A stretch of DNA of 64,000 bases, from contig DHCV01000027.1 in the NCBI GenBank assembly GCA_002399025.1, forward strand, positions 12,149 through 76,148. The letters run 5' to 3'. Below, in pieces: positions 1 through 8,019 of the stretch. This DNA is from Bacteroidales bacterium UBA4893 (lineage in GTDB: Bacteria; Bacteroidota; Bacteroidia; Bacteroidales; P3). Below the pieces are notes generated by a model. That model was not told where the DNA came from and ran no database searches. It was given only the letters and a program-made list of their open reading frames with translations. How positions within the stretch are numbered: position 1 is the stretch's first letter; every line of letters starts with the position of its first letter. Both the position numbers and the translations under genes were made by a program.

Positions 1-658
1 GACGAGAAGCCTTAGTTGGTTCATCAATTCTGGTTGAAAAAGCACTTATTCCGTCAAAACTCCCCATTGAAAGATAGTTTGTTTCTTGGGCTCCTCCACA
101 AATAACCATATCCTGCATACCATTACGAATAAACATCATTCCTAAACCTACCGCATGAGAACCACTTGCACAGGCTGCACTAATTGTCATATTTACTCCT
201 TTTAGTTTTAATATGGTTGAAAGGTTCATGGTTACGGTGGAATTCATTGATTGAAAGATTGCACCAGAACCAATCAGGGTTGTGTCTTTCTTCTCCATAG
301 CAATCGTGTGTGCATCAATAACAGCCTTTGCTGAAGAATCATTTCCATAGAATATTCCTACCTCATTATTCTCAAAATAATCCATATCAATTCCTGCATT
401 CTTCATCGCCTCTAAGGTTGCAATATAGGCATATTCTCCTTGTTCTGCTAAGCAAATACGCAGTCGGCGATTTAATAATTCCTTTATTTGAAGAGGTCTT
501 TCAACAATTCCCGTTAGGGGTGAACGATAGCCGTACTCTATTCTCATTGGGTCAATTCCTATCCCTGACTTCCCTTCATACAAAGATTTTGCGACCTCAT
601 CTAAGTTTGTTCCAATGCAAGAATAAATTCCCATTCCTGTTATTACTACTCTTTTCAT
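1..658 (-). CDS. Beta-ketoacyl-ACP synthase (FabF/FabB-like), 3' end cut off by window edge
   Basis: Condensing enzyme of a fatty-acid or polyene type pathway: it extends an acyl chain with malonyl-ACP. Reading leftward, the frame opens with MKRVVITGMGIYSCIG, the standard ketosynthase N-terminus, and runs open to the window edge (219 codons seen of about 400 expected). The active-site cysteine lies in SAACASGSHA, about residue 163, so this is a catalytic ketosynthase and not a cysteine-less chain-length factor. The catalytic histidines and the C-terminus lie outside the window. It is 33 nt downstream of the ketoreductase and in the same operon as the ammonia-lyase, which points to aryl-polyene/flexirubin biosynthesis and not housekeeping fatty-acid synthesis. 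A paralogous FabF of primary metabolism is the alternative, less likely in this setting. Confidence 0.88.
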   Translation of the reverse strand, partial: MKRVVITGMGIYSCIGTNLDEVAKSLYEGKSGIGIDPMRIEYGYRSPLTGIVERPLQIKELLNRRLRICLAEQGEYAYIATLEAMKNAGIDMDYFENNEVGIFYGNDSSAKAVIDAHTIAMEKKDTTLIGSGAIFQSMNSTVTMNLSTILKLKGVNMTISAACASGSHAVGLGMMFIRNGMQDMVICGGAQETNYLSMGSFDGISAFSTRIDEPTKASR

Positions 659-691
659 AATGCTCTTGTCTTGTTGAATTATGTATTAATT

Positions 692-1420
692 TTAAGTATA
701 AAGCCCGCCATTGATTGAAATCACTTCTCCTGTTATGTAGGATGCCTGCTCTGAAGCTAAGAAACAAACCAAGCTTGCAACCTCTTCCGGTTTTCCAAAT
801 CTTCCTGTTGGAATAAGTTTTTTTAATGAAGCTTCGTCCATATCCTTAGTCATATCTGTTGAAATAAATCCTGGTGCAACAGCATTTACTGTAACTTTTC
901 TTGCGGCTACCTCTTGAGCTAATGCTTTTGTTGCACCAATCACTCCTGCCTTTGCTGCTGAATAGTTGGTTTGACCAGGAAGTCCTTTAATTCCTGAAAG
1001 GGACACAATATTTATTATTCTACCAAAACGCTTTGTTAGCATATCCTTCAAAACTCGTCTTGTTACATAGAAATAGGAGTTTAAATTGGTGTTGATTACA
1101 TCTTCCCACTGCTCATCCTGCATAAATATCATAACAGCATCTTTTCTTATCCCTGCATTATTGACTAAGATAGAAATATAATCATTTGGGTGCTGCTCCG
1201 ACCATTTCATCAAAACCTCATCAATTGATTCTTTGTTTGAAACATCAAAAGGAAGAAGTTCTGCCTTGTTGCCTTCCTTCTCAATAAGTTCCTTTGTTTC
1301 CTTGGCAGCAGCTTGATTTGAGAGATAATTTATCAAAACACAATAACCCTTTCTTGCCAAAGCCAAACTCACCTCTTTACCAATTCCTCGTGAGCCACCT
1401 GTAACTAATGCATATTCCAT
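692..1420 (-). CDS. 3-oxoacyl-ACP reductase (FabG-like SDR) of pigment operon
   Basis: Short-chain dehydrogenase of 242 residues that should reduce 3-oxoacyl-ACP with NADPH. The sequence shows the Rossmann motif TGGSRGIG at residues 7-14, NNAG at 87-90, the catalytic serine region near 140-142, and YSAAK (Tyr153, Lys157). The C-terminal part contains the usual APGFISTDM segment and ends ...ISINGGLYT, a full-length FabG. It sits between the ammonia-lyase (19 nt upstream) and the ketosynthase (33 nt downstream). Such three-gene blocks are known from Bacteroidota flexirubin/dialkylresorcinol and aryl-polyene clusters, where a dedicated FabG serves the polyene chain. Housekeeping fatty-acid FabG is the alternative. 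Confidence in the enzyme class is high; the pathway assignment rests on context. Confidence 0.9.
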   Translation of the reverse strand: MEYALVTGGSRGIGKEVSLALARKGYCVLINYLSNQAAAKETKELIEKEGNKAELLPFDVSNKESIDEVLMKWSEQHPNDYISILVNNAGIRKDAVMIFMQDEQWEDVINTNLNSYFYVTRRVLKDMLTKRFGRIINIVSLSGIKGLPGQTNYSAAKAGVIGATKALAQEVAARKVTVNAVAPGFISTDMTKDMDEASLKKLIPTGRFGKPEEVASLVCFLASEQASYITGEVISINGGLYT

Positions 1421-1439
1421 TGCTCCCTTTATTTTATTG

Positions 1440-2969
1440 TTAGTATAGTTTTATTTTTTCTTCTTTGCTTCTTAGGAAATCAATTACCTTTTCAATTTCC
1501 TCATATTTTGGAGTATCTTCAATGAAAACAGGAACAAGATTTCTAATATCCTTGTAGAATTGTAGGGTTATTGAAGATAATTTATCTTGAAATTTCAAAT
1601 ACTCCACTGCTTGAACAAGTGCTAAGGACTGAATTGCAAAAACCTGATAGGCATTATCAATTATCTTCCTTGCCAAAAGAGCTGAATTTGTTCCCATTGA
1701 AACAATATCTTGGTTGTCGTTATTGTTTGGTATGCTGTGAACATACATAGGATTGGATAGGGTTTGAGATTCGGCAGTTGTTGAGGTTGCAGTAAATTGA
1801 GAAGCCTGCAATCCATAGTTAAGTCCTAATGTTCCTAAGTTTACAAAAGGAGGAAGTATTCCATTTATTCTGTCGTGAAGCAAATAGTTAAGCTGTCTTT
1901 CTGAAAGCATGGTCATCTTAGTTATGGCTATCTTAAGCTTATCCATTTCAAAAGAAATATAATCTCCATGAAAATTCCCTCCATGATAAACATTCTTTGA
2001 ATCCTTATCAACAATTGGATTATCATCCACAGAGTTAATCTCATTTATCAATACCTTCTCACAATCAACAAGCTCATCTAAAACAGGTCCTAAAATTTGA
2101 GGAACACATCGCAAAGAATAATATGGCTGAACCTTCTTTTCATTGCCAAAGAACATTTCTTGATGCTTTTGATTATAGAGTTGCTCCTGACGTTTGAGCA
2201 TAGACTTAGAGTCTTTTGCAGTTTGACGCATAAGCTCAGCAATTCTTCTCTGACCAAAATGTAGCTTTACTTCATTTAGCTCCTTTGCGAAGAAATCATC
2301 GTAGGAAGAAGCTATCTCATTCATTAAGACTGAGAAAATTACTGACCACGAAGTTAGTCTTTTTGCATAAATCAAATTAACCAAGCCAATGCCTGTCATA
2401 AATGCTGTTCCATTTACTGCAGAAAGCCCATCCCTCAAATAAAGTTTTAGGGGAGATAAACCTAATTCTTGCAATACTTCTTCGGCTAATCTCTTTTGCC
2501 CTTTATAGTAAACATTCCCTTCCCCAATCAGGGCTAAAGCCAAATGGGACAATTGAACCAAATCACCACTTGCCCCAACACTTCCATGCTCTGGAATAGA
2601 AGGATAGATTCCTTTATTAATAAATTCTTTTAGCTGATTAACCAAATCAATATGCACACCCGACTTCCCTAAAGTAAAGGTTTTGTAGCGTGCCAGCATT
2701 GCTGCCCTAACATAAAGCTCTTCCAAATCCTTTCCTGCACCTGTGGAATGAGAACGGATAATGTTATATTGAAGAGCATTGAGGTCTTCATCGCAAATGC
2801 GATACTGAGCCATTGGTCCAAAGCCAGTGTTTATTCCATAAATAACTTTATCTCTCGAAAAAGAAAAAAGAAAATCATAGCTCTCTTCAATTGCCTTTTT
2901 CTCATTTTGAGATAATTCAAGCTTTGAATTATTAAAAAGAATATCTTGTATTTCGTTTAGATTAATCAT
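1440..2969 (-). CDS. Tyrosine ammonia-lyase of flexirubin/aryl-polyene type
   Basis: Member of the aromatic amino-acid lyase family (HAL/PAL/TAL), 509 residues, expected to deaminate L-tyrosine to 4-coumarate as starter unit of an aryl polyene. The MIO-forming ASG triad is at residues 133-135 in GSVGASGDLVQLSHLAL. The catalytic Tyr lies in YGINTGFG (from residue 44), and the C-terminal half contains TATSTTAESQ and HSIPNNNDNQDIVSMG. The specificity loop reads R-SH (residues 73-74). SH is typical of histidine lyases, but overall the protein matches, as I remember it, the Flavobacterium johnsoniae tyrosine lyase, which has the same SH. I chose the ATG at 2969 because homology begins there; the frame stays open up to an ATG at 3020. 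It is first gene of the operon with the ketoreductase and ketosynthase. HutH is the alternative; hutU lies 43 kb away, not adjacent. Confidence 0.85.
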   Translation of the reverse strand: MINLNEIQDILFNNSKLELSQNEKKAIEESYDFLFSFSRDKVIYGINTGFGPMAQYRICDEDLNALQYNIIRSHSTGAGKDLEELYVRAAMLARYKTFTLGKSGVHIDLVNQLKEFINKGIYPSIPEHGSVGASGDLVQLSHLALALIGEGNVYYKGQKRLAEEVLQELGLSPLKLYLRDGLSAVNGTAFMTGIGLVNLIYAKRLTSWSVIFSVLMNEIASSYDDFFAKELNEVKLHFGQRRIAELMRQTAKDSKSMLKRQEQLYNQKHQEMFFGNEKKVQPYYSLRCVPQILGPVLDELVDCEKVLINEINSVDDNPIVDKDSKNVYHGGNFHGDYISFEMDKLKIAITKMTMLSERQLNYLLHDRINGILPPFVNLGTLGLNYGLQASQFTATSTTAESQTLSNPMYVHSIPNNNDNQDIVSMGTNSALLARKIIDNAYQVFAIQSLALVQAVEYLKFQDKLSSITLQFYKDIRNLVPVFIEDTPKYEEIEKVIDFLRSKEEKIKLY

Positions 2970-3047
2970 CAATTCAGTATTATTTGTTCTTTTGAAAAGG
3001 CACAAAAATAAGCATATCACTATTTAAGCACAAGTTTCAACAAAGTG

Positions 3048-3055
3048 CAAAAATA
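3048..3055 (-). promoter_or_regulatory. Bacteroidota -7 box upstream of the ammonia-lyase operon
   Basis: On the minus strand this reads TATTTTTG, matching the Bacteroidota sigma-factor consensus TAnnTTTG. It lies about 80 nt before the preferred ammonia-lyase ATG at 2969. No clear TTTG -33 box is seen. Confidence 0.5.
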
Positions 3056-3121
3056 CAAAAAAAACAACTTAAAAGTAAAATAATAGAAACTAAGATTTTT
3101 TTATTGCTTCATTACCTGTTC

Positions 3122-3895
3122 TTAGAAAACAAAACCAAACTTAAAGCCTGTTGACACAGCTATCGGGAATTCATTTCCAGCTCCCAAGAAACCAAAGTTA
3201 AGTCCAGGGTGTTTAGTAAAACCATAGCCAACACTTCCATACCATTCAATCATAAAGGCACCCTTCAAAACAACAGTATATCCAAAGGTTGCCAATATTC
3301 CTAAAGAAACTGTTCTTTCTCTTGTATTATCTTCGTAATATCCAGGATAATAATACACTTCGTCTTTATCGAATTCATACATTCCAAAAATAATTTCAGG
3401 CATAAAATATCCACCTGTTAGAATATGATATTTTGGTGTTTGACGAAGCTTAATACCCATCTTTGCAACTCCTCCAAAAGCTTCAATATTTTCTGGATCT
3501 CCTCCAAGTCCAATTGCACCTAAACCAAACTCAAAACTAATGCCTGGCTTTACAGCTCTTTCGTAGGAGAAATAGGTGTAGCCAAATAGAGGTGCAATGA
3601 AATTAAATTTAATTGCATTCTTTTCATCCTTGCTAAAATCTGTTTTCTTTGGTGCCTTTTGTTCAAAATCAAAAACATCACCATTTTCATATTTCACATA
3701 CTCAACATTGCTTTTATCAATAGAAAAAGAGCCTTCTTCTCCATTAACAATCATTTTGTATTTAACTGTATTATTATCTATCTCAACAATCTTACAATTC
3801 AATTCACCCTTAGGGTTTTTTCTAACGATTATGTCTTGTGCGAAAACATTAAGTCCAAGAAAAAGGACAACGATAAATAAGGTTAATTTTTTCAT
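3122..3895 (-). CDS. Secreted/outer-membrane beta-barrel-like protein
   Basis: 257-residue exported protein of unknown role. A cleavable signal peptide is clear (MKKLTLFIVVLFLGLNVFAQ), followed by a short N-terminal region with charged strands (GELNCKIVEIDNNTVKYK) that suggests a small sensor-like domain. From about residue 95 it alternates hydrophobic, aromatic and glycine residues and ends in ...STGFKFGFVF, with a terminal phenylalanine as typical for outer-membrane beta-barrels. It is monocistronic by spacing: the ammonia-lyase promoter lies downstream and a terminator hairpin lies upstream at 4011-4049. No enzymatic motif is seen. Probably an outer-membrane barrel; exact function unknown. 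Confidence 0.75.
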   Translation of the reverse strand: MKKLTLFIVVLFLGLNVFAQDIIVRKNPKGELNCKIVEIDNNTVKYKMIVNGEEGSFSIDKSNVEYVKYENGDVFDFEQKAPKKTDFSKDEKNAIKFNFIAPLFGYTYFSYERAVKPGISFEFGLGAIGLGGDPENIEAFGGVAKMGIKLRQTPKYHILTGGYFMPEIIFGMYEFDKDEVYYYPGYYEDNTRERTVSLGILATFGYTVVLKGAFMIEWYGSVGYGFTKHPGLNFGFLGAGNEFPIAVSTGFKFGFVF

Positions 3896-3950
3896 ATCAA
3901 ATAATTTTTAATTCGTAATTTGATTATTAGTTTTATAATTATTAACCCTG

Positions 3951-3958
3951 CAAAGGTA
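3951..3958 (-). promoter_or_regulatory. -7 box for the beta-barrel protein gene
   Basis: Minus strand reads TACCTTTG (TAnnTTTG consensus), about 55 nt before the ATG at 3895. It lies after the terminator of the upstream gene, so it gives the gene its own transcript. Confidence 0.5.
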
Positions 3959-4010
3959 GTATATTATTTCTAATTATAATATTTCAGTTCCTATTTCTTC
4001 ATGGGGTATT

Positions 4011-4049
4011 AAAATAAAAAAAGCTTCGCTTAATAACTAAGCGAAGCTT
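4011..4049 (-). terminator. Rho-independent terminator of the head-GIN protein operon
   Basis: A 12-bp perfect stem (4021-4032 pairs with 4038-4049, arm AAGCTTCGCTTA) with a 5-nt loop. On the minus strand it is followed by TTTTTATTTT. It lies 25 nt after the stop codon of the leftward gene ending at 4075. Confidence 0.85.
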
Positions 4050-4074
4050 TCTTCTGTTTATCAAATATTTGTGA

Positions 4075-6213
4075 TTAGATTCCTAATGAAAGCCCAACAC
4101 TGAATGGATAGATATCTCTTTCCCTATTATCCTTAAAGAGTGGAGTAAGGGCATACTTAACATAAAGATTCATTGTTGACCAGCCAACCCCTGCCTGAAC
4201 CTCAAGCTTAATTGGTTTGAAATTATTATAATTTGTTCCCCATTTTTCTGTTATCTCTGCATTTGGAATATCATATTCTCTTTGGAAACCTGTTGAAGAA
4301 TTTCTAAAGTTAATTCCAAATACTCCTCCTGCGTGAACGGAGAAATCCTTATAAAAGAAGTATTGAAAATGTAATGGGATTGTAACATAGTAAGCATTCA
4401 AATTGCTTTCAGCTTTTATCAAAGGATTGGTTTCGTAGGCAAGTCTTTTCACTCCATTAATATCAGTCATCATTACATTATTTTGAAACTTAAAAGTGTT
4501 AAACTCCATCCCTAACCCTATCAATAGACATAACTTCTTATTAGGTTTATATCTATACTTAATGCCAAAATTCCAAGAGTTTCCCCATCTTAAATCATAT
4601 TCATTGGTCGGAGAAGAAAATAAATCATCTATCATAGTTACCCTATCAGACCAATTTAATATTCCATAAGAAAGAGCTAAGACAAAACTCATTTTATCTC
4701 TCCCAAGGTCTTGAGCCTTTATCTTTTCGCTTTTGACTTCTTCTGCCTCAGTTTTATTTGTTTTATCAGTTTTAAAAGGGATGTGAGTTCCTATCGCAAG
4801 CAATTTTATTTTTCTTTCTTTAATTGAATCTATCTTATAGTCTCCTTTAAGATTAATATCATCATACTTATATCGATCTAATATGCCTACCCTTCCATTT
4901 ATCTCCAAATCTGAAGTTCCATCTCCCTGCAAGGAAAGATTATCTGCTTTAAGGTCTTTGAAACTTACCTTAGAACCATTATCCATTTTTAGAAGAATAT
5001 CCTCTATTTTGGTTTCCTGATTAAAGTTTAGCTTTGCATCCTTGAATAAAAAATAGGAACGTTCTTTTTCATCTATCTTAGAATTAATATTAACTTCTGC
5101 TCCATCCATTATTGTTATATCACCTATGTCTTTCCTTATTGTTAGTTCTAAATCTAAAGGATAATCATCCTGAACAACCCACTGACCTTTCTCATAACCC
5201 TTAATAGGATAGTTAGAAACATAGTCTGTGCCAATTTTATCCTTATCTACAAAGGTAATATTTACTCTTGCATTTTTCCCAATAATAACATTTTCTTCAT
5301 GGGAAACTGAATTTGATAATCTATTATATTCTGCTTCTTCTAATGCTTCTGCTTTTGTAATTGTATCTCCTTCTATTAATTTTATAGCTTCATATAAAGA
5401 AGAATATGAAAAGGTATCCTTAATAAATTTTGAATCCTCATCTTTATCTATTTTTAAAGGGTCTCTTTTATGCTTTGGTCTGCCTACAAAATTCTTTGAA
5501 AAATACTCATCATCTTGAACAGCTAAATTATGAGCCATAAAAGAAGTAGCATTATAGTCTCCTATAATCTTAGCTCCTTCTCCTTGATTCATTACCTCAA
5601 TTTCTTTTACTTTGCCATTCAAATCTATTATTGAGCCTTTTTCCATATTCAAAATAGCTGCATTTGCATTAATAGAATTAAATCTTATCATTGAATTTTC
5701 TTGTGCAAAAATGTTTAATAAATCAAATTTTGCTTTTCCTTCTATTATAATTTGTGAGTTGTCCCATATATTAAATGTTCCAGCACCTTCTGTAATAATA
5801 TCTTTACTTATAGTTACATTACCATTACCTCTAAAATAGTATGTGTAAACATCATCTGCTAATTCTAATGTAATTCTGAATTTGCTAAAATCTTTTGGTT
5901 TTGATTCCTCATCTAAAAATAGATAAGGGGAACTTATTTCAAAAACATTGTTCTTTAAGACACAAAAACTGGATAATTTATCTTTTTCATTTTCTTTCAT
6001 GTCTCCAGTTAAATAGATAGCATTTTCTTTCCCTGATCTAATGGTTACAGGAATTTTTGCCCATATTTTGATAACTTTTATTGCGTCTCCATAAGATTCT
6101 GCATTTGTTGCACTGTTTTTTATCACCTGCTTGATTGTAACTTCCTCTTGAGAGAAAGAATTAAATGATAATCCTAAAATAAGGATTAGAAATAATAAAT
6201 TCTTGGTTTTCAT
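4075..6213 (-). CDS. Head-GIN adhesin-like protein with C-terminal outer-membrane barrel
   Basis: 712-residue exported protein. Signal peptide MKTKNLLFLILILGLSFNSFSQ. Residues about 40-230 and 330-470 form two blocks of repetitive beta-strands rich in G, N, D and I (for example GNGNVTISKDIITEGAGTF), in the style of the Bacteroidota head-GIN (DUF2807) putative adhesin domain. From about 500 the sequence changes to an outer-membrane beta-barrel of the OmpA/porin-like kind (FGIKYRYKPNKKLCLLIGLGM, final ...FSVGLSLGI). It is third in an operon after an ECF sigma factor (7080-7556) and an anti-sigma-like protein (6238-7077, 24 nt upstream), so it may be a target or a cell-surface input of that sigma circuit. 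Ends in a strong terminator. Domain assignment is from pattern, not from a search. Confidence 0.75.
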   Translation of the reverse strand: MKTKNLLFLILILGLSFNSFSQEEVTIKQVIKNSATNAESYGDAIKVIKIWAKIPVTIRSGKENAIYLTGDMKENEKDKLSSFCVLKNNVFEISSPYLFLDEESKPKDFSKFRITLELADDVYTYYFRGNGNVTISKDIITEGAGTFNIWDNSQIIIEGKAKFDLLNIFAQENSMIRFNSINANAAILNMEKGSIIDLNGKVKEIEVMNQGEGAKIIGDYNATSFMAHNLAVQDDEYFSKNFVGRPKHKRDPLKIDKDEDSKFIKDTFSYSSLYEAIKLIEGDTITKAEALEEAEYNRLSNSVSHEENVIIGKNARVNITFVDKDKIGTDYVSNYPIKGYEKGQWVVQDDYPLDLELTIRKDIGDITIMDGAEVNINSKIDEKERSYFLFKDAKLNFNQETKIEDILLKMDNGSKVSFKDLKADNLSLQGDGTSDLEINGRVGILDRYKYDDINLKGDYKIDSIKERKIKLLAIGTHIPFKTDKTNKTEAEEVKSEKIKAQDLGRDKMSFVLALSYGILNWSDRVTMIDDLFSSPTNEYDLRWGNSWNFGIKYRYKPNKKLCLLIGLGMEFNTFKFQNNVMMTDINGVKRLAYETNPLIKAESNLNAYYVTIPLHFQYFFYKDFSVHAGGVFGINFRNSSTGFQREYDIPNAEITEKWGTNYNNFKPIKLEVQAGVGWSTMNLYVKYALTPLFKDNRERDIYPFSVGLSLGI

Positions 6214-6237
6214 ATTCTTTATTTTTTATTGTTTATA

Positions 6238-7077
6238 CTATTTTTTTGCTAATACTAATTCTAATTGGTTAAACTTAACATTGTCTTGTATATAGATTAA
6301 GGCATTATTAAATTCATTTTTTGTTTTTTCTATCTTGTTTTCAAAATTATTCCTTAACTGGTCTACATATTTATTATTAATTAAAGGGTTTAGCAGTGGA
6401 TTACTTAAAAATGGATTAGTAGTTTGACTATCATTATAAGCAACTAAATTGTCTACCTCAATAATTTTATTTTCCTTAATCTCTTGCTCATCTATATAGG
6501 CTATTAAGTTATCTACTTCATATACAACCATACTATTTGAACGCAATATCTTAGGCTCTGGCTTTATTTCCTCTATTACTTCCTTTTGAATTTCCTCTTC
6601 TTGTGGTTTTTCTGCTTTTGCAATTGTCCTTATCTTGTTTGTAGATACTCTGGTTTGTGTTTTTCCAATTTCTTCTTTATCATTTTTTACAGAAGTTGAA
6701 GGAGAAATGGAAGGAGTGCTATTTGTGTTTTGAACCATTACTTTATCAAAAGTCTTAATGTTTGTATTATCTAAAGGGTTAATAAATAACTTAGATACAA
6801 ACACAAAGAGAATAAAACATGCTGCCACTGCAACAAAAGAATATTTGATATATGGATAGAAAGCCTTTGTTTTATTTTTTCTTCTTAGGGAATCTTTGTA
6901 CTCAAACTTAATATTCTTATCAGCCATAAGGACTAAGGAAGAATCATAACCAACAATCATCTCCTTATATTGAGGATTATCCATAAGGAAAGCCTCCAAC
7001 TCCTTAACCTCATCAGGACTTAGATTGCCTTCAAGAAGATCTAATAAATATGCTTCAATGTTTTCTTTTGTTATCAT
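6238..7077 (-). CDS. Anti-sigma factor-like membrane protein
   Basis: 279 residues. The N-terminal 70 residues (EAYLLDLLEGNLSPDEVKEL...) look like the cytoplasmic zinc-free anti-sigma domain common in Bacteroidota. One transmembrane helix follows at about 73-95 (YSFVAVAACFILFVFVSKLF), then a long periplasmic tail of low complexity. The tail contains a short internal duplication: residues around 190 and 206 both read VDNLIAY or VDNLVAY followed by acidic or polar residues. It starts 2 nt after the stop of the sigma-factor gene, so the two are translationally linked. Inference: a membrane anti-sigma factor controlling the adjacent ECF sigma. No FecR domain is visible, so this is not a TonB-coupled FecIR system. 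Confidence 0.75.
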   Translation of the reverse strand: MITKENIEAYLLDLLEGNLSPDEVKELEAFLMDNPQYKEMIVGYDSSLVLMADKNIKFEYKDSLRRKNKTKAFYPYIKYSFVAVAACFILFVFVSKLFINPLDNTNIKTFDKVMVQNTNSTPSISPSTSVKNDKEEIGKTQTRVSTNKIRTIAKAEKPQEEEIQKEVIEEIKPEPKILRSNSMVVYEVDNLIAYIDEQEIKENKIIEVDNLVAYNDSQTTNPFLSNPLLNPLINNKYVDQLRNNFENKIEKTKNEFNNALIYIQDNVKFNQLELVLAKK

Positions 7078-7079
7078 AA

Positions 7080-7556
7080 CTAAATTACATTATCTATTGT
7101 AACTATATACTCTTTTAACTTTACTCTTGCTCTAAAAATATTAATTTTCACTTGCTCCTGGCTCAAATTAAGAATATCTCCAATTTCATTATAGGAATAT
7201 CCTTCGTAGTCTCTCAAAAGGATTGATGCCTTTTGTATTTGTGGTAGCTGTTCTAAGGCTTCATTAAGCACTTCGTTAATGTCGTTGTAGGAGTTGGAAG
7301 TGATGGTTTGAGCCTCTGGAAGATTATATTTCAAAGAGTTATATTTTATATTATTTATCATTATATGGTAAGCCGATGTAAATATGTAGCTTTTAGCTTT
7401 TAAAAAATCAACATCTTCTCTTTTTTCCCAAAGTTTAGTAAAGGCTTCTTGAAGAATATCCTTTGCAGCATCACTATCCTTGATGTTTTTCACAAGGAAT
7501 AAAAACGCAGAATCGGAATAATTATCAATACAAAGGTTGTATTCTTTCTCAGTCAT
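7080..7556 (-). CDS. ECF RNA polymerase sigma factor
   Basis: 158-residue sigma-70 family protein of the extracytoplasmic function class. Region 2 is visible as DAAKDILQEAFTKLWEKRED and the following FTSAYHIMINNIKY. Region 4 is the helix-turn-helix GYSYNEIGDILNLSQEQVKI near residues 120-140, ending in the usual ARVKLKEYI. At 158 residues it is slightly short but complete for ECF sigma-4 types in Bacteroidota. It is first gene of the operon with the anti-sigma-like protein and the head-GIN outer-membrane protein. Its leader contains a 9-bp GC-rich hairpin 19 nt before the ATG, and a 280-bp 21/22-bp-period repeat array lies further upstream. Confidence 0.92.
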   Translation of the reverse strand: MTEKEYNLCIDNYSDSAFLFLVKNIKDSDAAKDILQEAFTKLWEKREDVDFLKAKSYIFTSAYHIMINNIKYNSLKYNLPEAQTITSNSYNDINEVLNEALEQLPQIQKASILLRDYEGYSYNEIGDILNLSQEQVKINIFRARVKLKEYIVTIDNVI

Positions 7557-7574
7557 TAATAGTTTTTTTAGAAA

Positions 7575-7598
7575 TGGGAGGCTTGATTTAGCCTCCCA
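7575..7598. promoter_or_regulatory. Hairpin in the leader of the ECF sigma gene
   Basis: Perfect 9-bp stem TGGGAGGCT (7575-7583) / AGCCTCCCA (7590-7598) with a 6-nt loop. In the minus-strand transcript it lies 19 nt before the sigma-factor ATG and is followed by A-rich, not U-rich, sequence, so it is not a classical terminator for that strand. It could protect the 5' end or affect translation, or be a weak terminator for transcription arriving from the left on the plus strand. Confidence 0.5.
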
Positions 7599-7724
7599 AA
7601 CAAAAATTAATCTTTACTCTTTAATTTGTTTTCTATAAATAAGACAAGCGAAGATAAGAAAAAGTTACACAACGGATAAAAAAATTGTTTAATTAGGGGA
7701 AAATAAACAAGACTTAAATGTAAA

Positions 7725-8002
7725 AAAACGAAGTTTAGAACTTTTAAAACAGGGATTAGAACTTTTTTTATAGGGAGTTGATGTCGGAATCATGCCATGA
7801 TTTACTCGGAATCATGCCATGAAATGGATGAAATCATGCCATGATTTGACCGAAATCATGCCATGATTCCAACATTAAAACGAAGATTAAAAAGTTTGAT
7901 GTAGTAATAAACTGTTTTTAAACGAAGTATAACGAGAAAAAAGTCAAGAAAAAACTTGAAAAAACAGGGAATTTTTACTCTAAAAAAAGGGTTATTTTTT
8001 AG
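7725..8002. repeat. Intergenic 21/22-bp periodic array A with ATCATGCCATGAT palindromes
   Basis: This fills most of the 463-bp gap between the sigma gene and the dioxygenase gene. The core holds four copies of the palindrome AATCATG-C-CATGATT starting at 7788, 7810, 7832 and 7854, exactly 22 bp apart with variable 7-bp spacers; the second copy ends in AA instead of TT. On both sides the period continues at 21 bp with other words: AAAACGAAG (C at 7729, 7881, 7923), AAAACAGGGA (C at 7750 and 7965), and AAGTCAAG followed by its inverse CTTGA (7941-7959). Stops occur in all frames, so it is non-coding. The same palindrome and flanking words recur in the array at 53964-54208. Confidence 0.9.
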
Positions 8003-8019
8003 GGAAAAAAGATATAGAA

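Noticed and set aside
1..660. A rightward 110-residue frame at 328-660
   Set aside because: It is antisense to the ketosynthase gene, which has a full set of conserved motifs on the minus strand.
1440..2969. Histidine ammonia-lyase (hutH)
   Set aside because: The SH specificity pair fits HutH, but the rest of the protein resembles flexirubin-type tyrosine lyases, which also have SH, and the neighbours are polyene genes.
7788..7868. CRISPR array made of the ATCATGCCATGAT repeats
   Set aside because: Repeat 15 bp with 7-bp spacers and a 22-bp period is far below CRISPR dimensions, there are no cas genes, and units of other sequence continue the same period on both sides.
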